This document shows positions 43,191-51,153 of a stretch of 64,000 bases of DNA, piece by piece. Numbering within the stretch: position 1 is the first letter of the stretch; every line of letters begins with the position of its first letter. Origin of the DNA: Deltaproteobacteria bacterium (GTDB lineage: Bacteria; Desulfobacterota; Desulfomonilia; UBA1062); contig JAHDOV010000003.1 of assembly GCA_018434685.1 (NCBI GenBank), positions 92,302-156,301 on the forward strand, written 5' to 3'. A program made the position numbers and the translations under genes. The notes below the pieces were generated by a model that saw only the letters and a program-made list of their open reading frames with translations, was not told the DNA's origin and searched no databases.

Positions 43191-45518
43191 TTAGATTCCT
43201 TTTTTATATTGGGCGTTGGTTGAGGGATGAATACTGTGCCGGAGTTTTTCTTTTGAATCCGGATCTCCATGGAGAAGGTTTTCAAAAAGCTTTATTATTC
43301 GGGATTTATCCGTCGCTACGGTAGTTTCGGTTGTTATATCCCTTAAATCAATCAAAAACCCCGAGAAAGTATCCGGTAAATCAGTAACAATATCAGTATT
43401 CAAGAAATTATGATTATTGTAGAGACAAGGATAGTTCCCCTTTGTTTTTTCAATAAAAAGAGAAACGTTGTTTAAATTTGTAATGGATGAAGATTTATTG
43501 CACGTTTCAAGACAGTCCTCATCAATGCTGTTTTTATCGCACCCGATAACCTGATGAAACAGACATTGCCTGCTGCTGAGAAGCAAACCGGGATGATAGA
43601 TACTATAATACAGCTTGAAATTCTCAGGAGTGATAATTCTTTGTATCTGATATTTGTTGAGTTCGTTTGAAATAAATGAGCCAGAGCAGTTAAAGTTTTC
43701 TTTTAAACATAAAAGACTGAAAGAATTGACAATATTGAGACAGGGCCCTGCTATCCAGGGGATTCCTTTTTTATAGGCTTCATACGCTATCCCGGTATTG
43801 TTTGTTACAATACGCTCCGGCTGCACCTGCTGCAGAAATTTCACCGCAGCTCTGTAGTTTTCTCCTAGTAAAACAGCGGGGAACCAGGGAATTAATTTTT
43901 TGTTTTTTAAAAAAAGATCAATGAACTCACAACAGTCATTTTTAAAACAACCGGGAAGTTGAAAAAAGATATCTGCAGAGGTCTCATCACACAAGTACAA
44001 ATCATTCTTAGAGGATATTAACACTGCAAGAGTGGGTTTAATGTTTACCGCAGGTTGTTTTTTTAAGAAGGGAACTTCAATCGGGTCAACAAATTCTTTT
44101 GAACCATTCAAAAAGTACAACAGCTTTTTTTTAATGGAAGAGAGTTCTTTAAAAGAGATGAAAAGATCACTCTCAAGATCTTCCAATTCCAGATGCTCAA
44201 TGTGGTATTCCGTCGTATTCAAGGCTTTCAGTCTTCCAAATAATACATCGTAATTCAGGCACTCGGCCGTGCTTTTCCTGGTTTTTTGGGAAAGATCTTT
44301 GCTGCCTGGAGGTGGTGTTTCTCTCTCACCTCCTTGGTCCGGGGTGTATGTGCCGGCATGCACGAGATTATTTTTTGAGAGTATAATAAATGAAGTGTCC
44401 GGCGTTGTTACAGATACTTTTAAAGGCGTATCGATCCTCCCTGAAATGCGTATTGTTAAAGGAACCTTAGCGATGCTTAAGTGGTTGATTTTATGTTTAA
44501 CCGCAGTTGTAATTTCATCTTTTTCCTCATAGAGGTCTCTCTGGTCCTCTTCCCTTTTATTATTCGTAGAATACGTATTGATGTCGGAAAGATGCTGAAT
44601 TGAATTATCCCGGGGATTATCAATAAACATATCTTTATTGATATCTCCCCTCAGATAGGCATTTGAAAAATCCCGGTTAAACACCTTATAAAGGTCACTA
44701 CCCTCATTATTGAGGCTGTTATGCTGATAAAAACTCGTGAGTTGTTTTTTCCAGCAACCTACCACGGTATATACATAATCAAAATTCTTAATTCTTCCTT
44801 CGATCTTTATGGAGGCAACCCCTGCATCACATAGTTCCCTCAGATCAGAATATGCTGAATTATCTTTGAGGTTAAGGGGATAATTTTTGCCTTGCCGGGT
44901 AATGAGATATCTATCTCTGCATGGTTGACTGCACTTGCCGCGATTTCCCGACGTGCCTTTCAGAAAAGAACTTAAATAACAAATGCCGGAAAAAGAGATA
45001 CAGTAGGAACCGTGGACAAATACTTCAGTTGAGATATTATGTTGTTGTGCAACCAGCGTTAACGCTTTTATCTCGGAGATATTTAACTCTCTTGAGAGGG
45101 TAACCCGGGCAGCACTCAGTTTATGTAAAAAATGAATCTGGCCTTCATTATGTGTATTAAGCTGAGTAGATGCATGCAGTATAAAACCTTTAAAATAGTT
45201 GGATAACAGATAAAGCAACCCTAAATCCTGAACAATTATGGCGTCGATCCCGGTATTAATGAGCTTGTTCAGCAGACTTACAAGGTAGGGAAATTCACTT
45301 TGCGCAATAAGGATATTGAGGGTGAGAAAAACTTTGCAAGTATTTCTATGAGCGAGATGAACAATCCCAGGTAAATCTTCAAGAGCTATATTCGTTGCCC
45401 GGTTTCTCGCATTGAATTTATTCAGCCCGCAGTATACAGCATCGGCCCCTGCTATAATTGCAGCTTTTATAGAATCGATATCGCCGCCTGGTGCGAGTAA
45501 TTCAATTTGATTTTTCAT
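43191..45518 (-). CDS. U32-family protein (RlhA/collagenase-like), AT-rich
   Basis: The 775-residue protein begins with the U32 pattern IELLAPGGDIDSIKAAIIAGADAVYCG. It continues with EVFVHGSYCISFSGICYLSS and SGNRGKCSQPCRDRY, the cysteine set that binds an Fe-S cluster in tRNA/rRNA-hydroxylating U32 proteins. C-terminal cysteines (QVIGCDKN, DCLETC, YPCLYN) form a second region. It is longer than RlhA (about 650 aa). Base composition is strikingly AT-rich compared with both neighbours, suggesting transfer from elsewhere. ATG 45518 opens the conserved part; 45554 is an alternative. RBS is weak. Confidence 0.82.
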   Translation of the reverse strand: MKNQIELLAPGGDIDSIKAAIIAGADAVYCGLNKFNARNRATNIALEDLPGIVHLAHRNTCKVFLTLNILIAQSEFPYLVSLLNKLINTGIDAIIVQDLGLLYLLSNYFKGFILHASTQLNTHNEGQIHFLHKLSAARVTLSRELNISEIKALTLVAQQHNISTEVFVHGSYCISFSGICYLSSFLKGTSGNRGKCSQPCRDRYLITRQGKNYPLNLKDNSAYSDLRELCDAGVASIKIEGRIKNFDYVYTVVGCWKKQLTSFYQHNSLNNEGSDLYKVFNRDFSNAYLRGDINKDMFIDNPRDNSIQHLSDINTYSTNNKREEDQRDLYEEKDEITTAVKHKINHLSIAKVPLTIRISGRIDTPLKVSVTTPDTSFIILSKNNLVHAGTYTPDQGGERETPPPGSKDLSQKTRKSTAECLNYDVLFGRLKALNTTEYHIEHLELEDLESDLFISFKELSSIKKKLLYFLNGSKEFVDPIEVPFLKKQPAVNIKPTLAVLISSKNDLYLCDETSADIFFQLPGCFKNDCCEFIDLFLKNKKLIPWFPAVLLGENYRAAVKFLQQVQPERIVTNNTGIAYEAYKKGIPWIAGPCLNIVNSFSLLCLKENFNCSGSFISNELNKYQIQRIITPENFKLYYSIYHPGLLLSSRQCLFHQVIGCDKNSIDEDCLETCNKSSSITNLNNVSLFIEKTKGNYPCLYNNHNFLNTDIVTDLPDTFSGFLIDLRDITTETTVATDKSRIIKLFENLLHGDPDSKEKLRHSIHPSTNAQYKKGI

Positions 45519-45617
45519 AGGGCGTTGTTGCAACCTAGTTGAAATCGGTAACAAAGAAAACGTGTTTCTAAAATATCAGAGATTTTTCATTAATGATGAA
45601 ATTCTGGGTTTATAATA

Positions 45618-45673
45618 AAACCGGGGCCAGAGTAGGTTTTTCCTGTTGAAAAAACCTACTCTGGCCCCGGTTT
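45618..45673. repeat. 24-bp perfect inverted repeat (RAYT-associated hairpin)
   Basis: The arms at 45618-45641 and 45650-45673 are exact complements, with an 8-base loop. Each arm contains CCGGGGCCAGAGTAGG. It lies at the broken end of a RAYT transposase remnant and resembles the paired REP (BIME) elements that such transposases process. Confidence 0.85.
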
Positions 45674-45729
45674 CCCCTTGGGGGTTGCAGCTATGGCAGG
45701 CCGTTGCGGTAGCAGGCTGTGGGGTGCTG

Positions 45730-45866
45730 GTTCGAGCCACCTCTCCCAAACGCGATACAAAACAAGACCTGTCTATATCGTCTTTGACTATATCTCTCTT
45801 CTCTATCCCTCGAATTATTACATGGTGCAGGGTTCCCGGGGAATCCAATCTCGCATGTCTTGGCAT
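45730..45866 (-). pseudogene. REP-associated tyrosine transposase (RAYT) remnant
   Basis: The first 45 residues match RAYT/IS200-like TnpA_REP proteins: MPRHARLDSPGTLHHVIIRG, then EKRDIVKDDIDRSCFVSRLGE. The homology then breaks, and the catalytic HUH and Tyr parts are missing; the frame runs on into the hairpin at 45618-45673. A complete gene would need another 150-250 codons. Confidence 0.78.
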
Positions 45867-45960
45867 TGCTTAAGACTCCATACTCCCTTTCATTTTCCTT
45901 ATTTCCCTGACAAAATAATACGGTGAGTTCAGCTAGTCAACAACGTCCCCTTCTTATTCA

Positions 45961-46083
45961 TACTATGCAGGCATCCTGGGGATGAAGCCGGGGAGCCGTC
46001 AATACAGGGAGTGGGTGAAGGATTCATTGATCTACATGATCCTGCCGAGATTGAAACAGCTGCTCGGCGGAACTGCATCGTAA
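45961..46083 (+). pseudogene. Detached 3' end of a second tetR copy
   Basis: These 123 bases match tetR 43058-43180 base for base at most positions, including frame and stop. They encode YYAGILGMKPGSRQYREWVK and onwards to QLLGGTAS, against ...EPGSRQYMQWVK and QLLGGTAQ in the intact gene. The differences fall mainly at third codon positions or make conservative changes. There is no upstream part, so it is a fragment of a paralogue or of a duplicated target. Confidence 0.85.
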
Positions 46084-46227
46084 CAGCGTTGTTCAGCCCT
46101 TGAAGTAGACGACAGAGATTTGTTAACAACCACTTGATTTTATGGAGAAAATAAACTAGAACCCTCTCATTGGAATAGGGGAACGGAATAGTTACTTACT
46201 GTATGCAGCTGAGAAGGGAAGTGCACC

Positions 46228-46749
46228 ATGAGAATAGTCTCTAAGATAAACAGCGGGCTTCTTTTGGCCTGCACAATGGTTGCCCTTGTTATTACCTTTA
46301 CTTCATCGCCTGTTTTTGGGATTCCTATCGCCGATGCCGGCGGTCCTTATACCATCGACGTTGGTCAGGATTTATGGCTGGATGGTTCACGATCGTATGT
46401 GACGGATGCTGATAAAGGAAACTCTATAACGAAATATGTGTGGGCCTTTGAATTCATGGCGATCCCGTTTGCACAAGGCGCGACTCCAACCCTGACCTAC
46501 CAGCAGGTAGTGGATGCGATTGAGGGCTACTACCAGAGAGCTATTCTCTTGGACTCCTATAACGTGTTCAATCTGTGGGTAGAAGATTCGACCGGCCGTA
46601 CAGCAAATGAAACAACCACGGTGATGATACGCTCTCAAGCCACACCCGTACCTGTGCCGGAGCCCTCTACAATGGCTCTTCTCGGGGCTGGATTGCTCTG
46701 TGTTGCAGGGGCCAGAAGGATAAGACGTTCCTTCTTATCAGGGAATTAA
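46228..46749 (+). CDS. PEP-CTERM sorted surface protein
   Basis: The 173-residue protein has a signal peptide (SGLLLACTMVALVITFTSSPVFG), a PKD/Ig-like middle (ADAGGPYTIDVGQDLWLDGS) and a classical PEP-CTERM tail: VPEPST, a hydrophobic helix and a basic end ARRIRRS. Such tails are recognised by an exosortase, usually for export with exopolysaccharide. No exosortase gene is in the window. GAAGGGA before the ATG supports the start. Confidence 0.9.
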   Translation: MRIVSKINSGLLLACTMVALVITFTSSPVFGIPIADAGGPYTIDVGQDLWLDGSRSYVTDADKGNSITKYVWAFEFMAIPFAQGATPTLTYQQVVDAIEGYYQRAILLDSYNVFNLWVEDSTGRTANETTTVMIRSQATPVPVPEPSTMALLGAGLLCVAGARRIRRSFLSGN

Positions 46750-47169
46750 GATTGGGGTCGTACCAGGATAAGCGTCAGAACTCCTTGAAAATGACCCTGG
46801 GGAAAGGGCCTGTCTAACAGGCATGGCCAGCTGGCCACAATGAAGCATGGAAAAGTGTCCGGTTTACTGAATATACCTGCCTGAATGTTTGCAGGTTTTT
46901 ATTCTGTTTCTGTGTAGAGGGATTCAGGCTGTAGATGCCCTGAAAGAAATGCCCTTGGGGTGCTGAAGGCTGTTAGGTCTATGATCCAACTCCCTGCCTT
47001 CTATCCCCTGATCTCTGGATTCCGGCTTTTTTTCTGTCTCATCGTCTTTTTCTAACAGTCTAAACGCCTACAGTCTAAAAGACTAAGACATCGGGTTGTC
47101 TCCTGGATTCTATATTCATATAAACCCTTAAAAGCCCCATGCCGGCACCAAAAGGGTGAGCGCGACCCC
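46750..47169. other. Gene-free stretch with partial dispersed repeats
   Basis: Contains GGGGTCGTACCAGGATAAGC at 46754-46773 (left end of the dispersed repeat) and AAAAGCCCCATGCCGGCACC at 47130-47149 with CAAAAGGGTG after it (right half). Between them I see only short runs such as GTCTAAACGCC/AGTCTAAAAGAC and no gene. Confidence 0.55.
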
Positions 47170-48609
47170 TTACTCATCTCTGGCGATGGACCTCTGGAAC
47201 CGGTAAAACCCCATGATCGCAGCATAGGCCCTCAGTGCCCTCTCCGGGGTCGGATACACGGGGATGTCATTATCGTATAGCGGCAGGAGCACGTCCTCAT
47301 CCTGGATAAACCCCGGGTAGGCAATGGATATGATATGTTTGTCGCAGTGTTTTCTGATCCGGATAAGGCCCTCTACATACTGCTTATTCAGGTCAAGGCT
47401 CACGCCTCCGCCCAGGATGATAATGGCGTCTACGTTCGGATCTTCTGAGAGGATATCAAGGGAATCGAGATAGTAGCGCACATCAAAGGAAGCGCCGAGC
47501 CCCACGTCCACGGGATTGGTCTTGGCCGTACCTGTGGCCGGCAAAAGTTCCTCGAGCCTTTGTACCGAGGCATCTCTGAGCGTGGCTAAAGTCAATCCGT
47601 TCATTTCAACGGCATCGGCTGCCGAGACTGCCGGGCCGCCGGGACCGGAGATGATTGCAACCCTGCCGTGTCCTTTGAGGGGGAGGTGGTAGAATCCCAT
47701 GACCACATCCAGCATCTCCTCGATATTGGTGACCTCGATAATGCCGAACTGGCGGAACAGGGCCTTCCAGATATGGTGCTGCCCGGCCAGCGAGCCGGTA
47801 TGGGAGGCAGCCGCCTTTTTTCCGGCATCTGTCCGGCCCACCTTCCACATGATGATCGGTTTCTTCCCTGCGGTTTCATGCAGGGTTGTAATGAATCTCC
47901 GCATGTCCGTTATCCCTTCGCAATAGGAACACACGACCCGCGCATCATCGTCGGCCATCACCCATTCGAGCAGTTCCGGAAACCCCACGTCACAGCTGTT
48001 GCCGCAGCTGGCAGCATGACTGAAAAAGAGCCTCTTGGAAGAGCACATGTTGATGAAGAGGTTCATCAGGGAGCCGCTCTGGGTGAGAAAGGCGATCTTT
48101 CCGGACTCCTTGGGCATGAACGGAAACGGTGCCAGACCCGATGATGGGGAATAGATGCCCATGCAATTGGGGCCTACAATCCTGAACCCCCCTCTGTGTG
48201 CTATCTCGCGCATACGCGTCTCGTCCTGTCTGCCTCCGGTGGGGTCTGTCTCGGAAAACCCCGAGGTGTATATGATCACGACCTTCACCTTTTTCCGGGC
48301 ACAGTCTTCCAGGACATCAAGGACGGTCTCTTTCGGGGACATGACAATCACCAGGTCAACGGCATCCGGGATAGCCATGAGCCCGGGATATGCCCTCAGA
48401 CCGTCCACCTCCTTCGCATCGGGATGGACAGGGTAGATAGGGCCCTCAAACCCGAGATCCAGCAATCCCATCAGAAACACTTTGCCCGGCTTCAATCCCC
48501 GCGGTATGCCGACAAGGGCAATGGAAGCAGGATGAAACAGTACCTGAAGATCCTGTTCAGGCCTTGAAACATCCTTAAGAGATGAGTCTGCATGTTCGGT
48601 AGTATTCAT
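47170..48609 (-). CDS. ADP-forming acyl-CoA synthetase alpha subunit-like protein
   Basis: The 479-residue protein has the CoA-binding Rossmann domain (ASIALVGIPRGLKPGKVFL), a ligase-CoA domain (GPNCMGIYSPSSGLAP, AFLTQSGSLMNLF) and the phosphohistidine loop KKAAASHTGSLAG of the succinyl-CoA synthetase superfamily. These enzymes make ATP from acyl-CoA, or the reverse. The beta (ATP-grasp) subunit is not adjacent, so it must be encoded elsewhere, or this subunit works with another partner. AAGGAGG precedes ATG 48609 at a somewhat long distance. Confidence 0.85.
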   Translation of the reverse strand: MNTTEHADSSLKDVSRPEQDLQVLFHPASIALVGIPRGLKPGKVFLMGLLDLGFEGPIYPVHPDAKEVDGLRAYPGLMAIPDAVDLVIVMSPKETVLDVLEDCARKKVKVVIIYTSGFSETDPTGGRQDETRMREIAHRGGFRIVGPNCMGIYSPSSGLAPFPFMPKESGKIAFLTQSGSLMNLFINMCSSKRLFFSHAASCGNSCDVGFPELLEWVMADDDARVVCSYCEGITDMRRFITTLHETAGKKPIIMWKVGRTDAGKKAAASHTGSLAGQHHIWKALFRQFGIIEVTNIEEMLDVVMGFYHLPLKGHGRVAIISGPGGPAVSAADAVEMNGLTLATLRDASVQRLEELLPATGTAKTNPVDVGLGASFDVRYYLDSLDILSEDPNVDAIIILGGGVSLDLNKQYVEGLIRIRKHCDKHIISIAYPGFIQDEDVLLPLYDNDIPVYPTPERALRAYAAIMGFYRFQRSIARDE

Positions 48610-48757
48610 AGGGCACGCCCCTCCTTATAAAAAACACAGCATGGTAAGAAACCACACAACACGTCCCCATGTTACAGAACTTGCTCATGGTTTTCAATAC
48701 AATTGGGATGAGATCCTGGCAAGGCCGCTGCAGGAAAAAAATGGAAGTAAACAAAAA

Positions 48758-48790
48758 AAGCACCTCATGATTACAGAGTACGAGGTGCTT
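48758..48790 (-). terminator. Rho-independent terminator of the ABC-F gene
   Basis: Read on the minus strand, AAGCACCTC pairs with GAGGTGCTT across a 15-base loop and is followed by TTTTTTTG. It lies 40 bases past the ABC-F stop. Confidence 0.75.
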
Positions 48791-48829
48791 ACTTACATCG
48801 TAGAAACAATATGCCTTGAAGCTGGGTAG

Positions 48830-50455
48830 TTACGCGGCCTTCCGGATCAAGGCTTCCCTGGTTTGAGCAACTTCCGTGCTCTCAATGTACTCGTCGAACG
48901 TCATGAGCCGATCGATGACGCCGCCTGGGGTGATCTCGATAATCCGGTTTGCCACGGTATTGACAAACTCGTGGTCATGAGAGGTGAAAAGGATCACCTC
49001 CTCGAAGTTGAGCAGGCTGTCATTCAGGGACGTGATCGATTCCAGGTCGAGGTGGTTGGTGGGTTCATCGAGAATCAGGACATTGGACTGAGAAAGCATC
49101 ATCCTCGAGAGCATGCAGCGGACCCGTTCCCCACCGGAGAGCACGCTTACCTTTTTCATGGCTTCATCCCCGGAAAAGAGCATGCGTCCCAGGAAGGCCC
49201 GGGCAAAACTCTCGCCCTCCGTGGGGGGCGAGAACTGCAGGAGCCACTCGACAAGGGTCTTGTTGCTGGTGAAATAGGCGCTGTGTTCCTTGGGAAAATA
49301 GGAGTGGGTGATGGTGACGCCCCAGGAGAACGTACCGCTGTCCGGTTGCATCTCCCCGGCCAGGATCTGGAACAGGGTGGTCTTGGCAAGGCTGTTGTTG
49401 CCCATAAAGGCGATCTTATCCCCGTTCCTGACGGTAAAGCTTACATTGTCCAGTACCTTCTCGCCATCAATGGTCTTGGTGAGTCCTGCCACTTCCAGGA
49501 TCACCTTGCCGCAGGGCCGTTCCGCCTTGAAGCTGATAAACGGGTATTTTCTTGACGATACCGGCATGTCCTCGATGGTGAGCTTCTCCAGGAGTTTCTT
49601 TCGAGAAGTGGCCTGTTTCGATTTGGAGGCATTGGAACTGAACCGGCGGATAAAGGCCTTCAATTCATCGGCCCGTTCGGTGACCTTCTTGTTGTCCGAC
49701 TGTTTCTGTCTCAGCTTGAGCTGGCTGGCCTGGTACCAGAAATCATAGTTGCCCATGTAGACCGAGATCTTGCCGAAATCAATGTCTGCCATGTGGGTGC
49801 ACACCTGGTTCATGAAATGACGGTCGTGTGATACCACGATGACCGTATTCTCAAACCTGTGGAGAAACTCCTCGAGCCAGGCAATGGACTTGATGTCGAG
49901 ATTGTTGGTAGGCTCGTCCAGGAGCAGGATGTCCGGGTTTCCGAACAGGGCCTGCGCAAGGAGCACCCGCACTTTATCGCCGCCCTCGAGATCCCTCATC
50001 TTCTTGAGGTGCATCTCTTCGGGAATCCCCAGGCTGTTCAAGAGAACCGCGGCTTCCGTATCAGCATCATAGCCGTTCATCTCTCCGAATTCGGTCTCGA
50101 GCTCACCTGCCTTGATCCCGTCTTCTTCGGAAAAATCCGGCTTGGCATAGAGTGCATCCCTCTCTGCCATAATCCTGTACAATTTTTCATGGCCCATGAT
50201 CACCGTGTTTAAAACAACCTCTTCGTCAAAGGCAAAGTGATCCTGCCGCAACACCGCAATCCGCTCTCCCGGTCCCACTGAGACGGTACCCGAGTCCGGT
50301 TCGAGATCGCCGGAAAGGATCTTCAGGAAGGTGGACTTTCCTGCCCCGTTGGCGCCGATGAGCCCGTAGCAGTTGTCCGGGGAAAACTTTATATTGACAT
50401 CTTTAAACAAAATCCTCTTGCCGTAGGAGAGGGTGACGTTGGTTGCACAAATCAT
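48830..50455 (-). CDS. ABC-F ATPase, YbiT-like
   Basis: The 541-residue protein has two ABC cassettes and no membrane part. Walker A is GLIGANGAGKST in the first cassette and an altered FMGNNSLAKTT in the second. Signatures are LEGGDKVR and LSGGERVR, each followed by LLLDEPTNNLDI or LILDEPTNHLDLE. A linker (about 240-310) separates them. Members bind the ribosomal E site and rescue or regulate stalled ribosomes; some give antibiotic tolerance. AAGGA before ATG 50455 fixes the start; the frame upstream to 50548 runs through a terminator and is leader. The second Walker A reads LAKTT where GKTT or GKST is usual, so that ATP site may differ. Confidence 0.9.
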   Translation of the reverse strand: MICATNVTLSYGKRILFKDVNIKFSPDNCYGLIGANGAGKSTFLKILSGDLEPDSGTVSVGPGERIAVLRQDHFAFDEEVVLNTVIMGHEKLYRIMAERDALYAKPDFSEEDGIKAGELETEFGEMNGYDADTEAAVLLNSLGIPEEMHLKKMRDLEGGDKVRVLLAQALFGNPDILLLDEPTNNLDIKSIAWLEEFLHRFENTVIVVSHDRHFMNQVCTHMADIDFGKISVYMGNYDFWYQASQLKLRQKQSDNKKVTERADELKAFIRRFSSNASKSKQATSRKKLLEKLTIEDMPVSSRKYPFISFKAERPCGKVILEVAGLTKTIDGEKVLDNVSFTVRNGDKIAFMGNNSLAKTTLFQILAGEMQPDSGTFSWGVTITHSYFPKEHSAYFTSNKTLVEWLLQFSPPTEGESFARAFLGRMLFSGDEAMKKVSVLSGGERVRCMLSRMMLSQSNVLILDEPTNHLDLESITSLNDSLLNFEEVILFTSHDHEFVNTVANRIIEITPGGVIDRLMTFDEYIESTEVAQTREALIRKAA

Positions 50456-50473
50456 GGTTATCCTTTTCCTTAA

Positions 50474-50505
50474 ATAAAAAGACCACAGGAGTGGCTCCTG
50501 CGGTC
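50474..50505 (-). terminator. Leader terminator (attenuator) just upstream of the ABC-F gene
   Basis: On the minus strand GACCGCAGGAG and CTCCTGTGGTC form an 11-bp stem (one G-U pair) around CCA, followed at once by TTTTTATTT. It ends about 19 bases before the ABC-F ATG, so transcription must read through it for expression. This layout is that of a conditional attenuator, known upstream of several ribosome-protecting ABC-F genes. Confidence 0.75.
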
Positions 50506-50639
50506 CCTGCATAGAGGGCCGTCGTAGCATTTTTCTAGGTGAAAGCAAATCTTATTTTGCTCAGCCTCCATGAAATAAAATAATGGGGCCTCGCAGTATG
50601 CCTTTTCGGACATTGCGCATCTGAGAAGACGGTTCCGGG

Positions 50640-50770
50640 TTTGTCATCTCTTTGCCAGGGGTTATCGAGCCGTGAGTTTCGGGGACATGACGGATGAGGT
50701 GATTCAGAAGTACATGGAAGAGCAGGACGGCGAATCGGTAATTAATAAAAGTCGATATCAAATCCTAGAA
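50640..50770 (+). pseudogene. IS200-type transposase C-terminal remnant
   Basis: The frame reads LFARGYRAVSFGDMTDEVIQ followed by KYMEEQDGE, which matches the C-terminal helix of IS200/IS605-like TnpA proteins (RGYF.RS...VTDE.I..YIEEQ). The upstream part is lost or shifted in frame. It is only the last 40 or so residues. Confidence 0.55.
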
Positions 50771-51153
50771 AGACCATTGACCCAGGCACTTCTTTTATTT
50801 ATTATCATTACGTATTTCTTGCAGGCTGGCCTCAGCTGGAACGCTCGACCAATCGACGTCACAGCAGCCATCCCGCATGCTCAACACGGGTTTATACATG
50901 AGGAGAATTGTATGCGGGTGACTGCCATTCCTTTGTTTCACCCCTCCCGGTTTGTGGCTCTACCGGGCCACGGCGATCTTATCTCCGATCATCCACACAT
51001 CAGCCTCTCTGGCGAAGAAAACCCGCACTGTGGGCTTATGGACGCCGTCAACCCGGCCCGCGGAGCGAACGCCACATCAGGAATCCAGGGGTTGCCGCCA
51101 CTTGTTCGAAGTCAGGTGGTGTCCCCTCAATTACATTCAGCAGGAGGAAAAGT
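50771..51153. other. Leader region of the surface repeat protein
   Basis: No supported gene; open frames here are continuations of the transposase remnant or N-terminal read-in to the next gene. The RBS AGGAGG at 51142-51147 serves the next gene. Confidence 0.4.

Noticed and set aside
45700-45760. tRNA T-arm-like GGTTCGAGCC
   Set aside because: The flanking bases do not form a T-stem, and no acceptor or anticodon arm can be built; it lies in the RAYT remnant.
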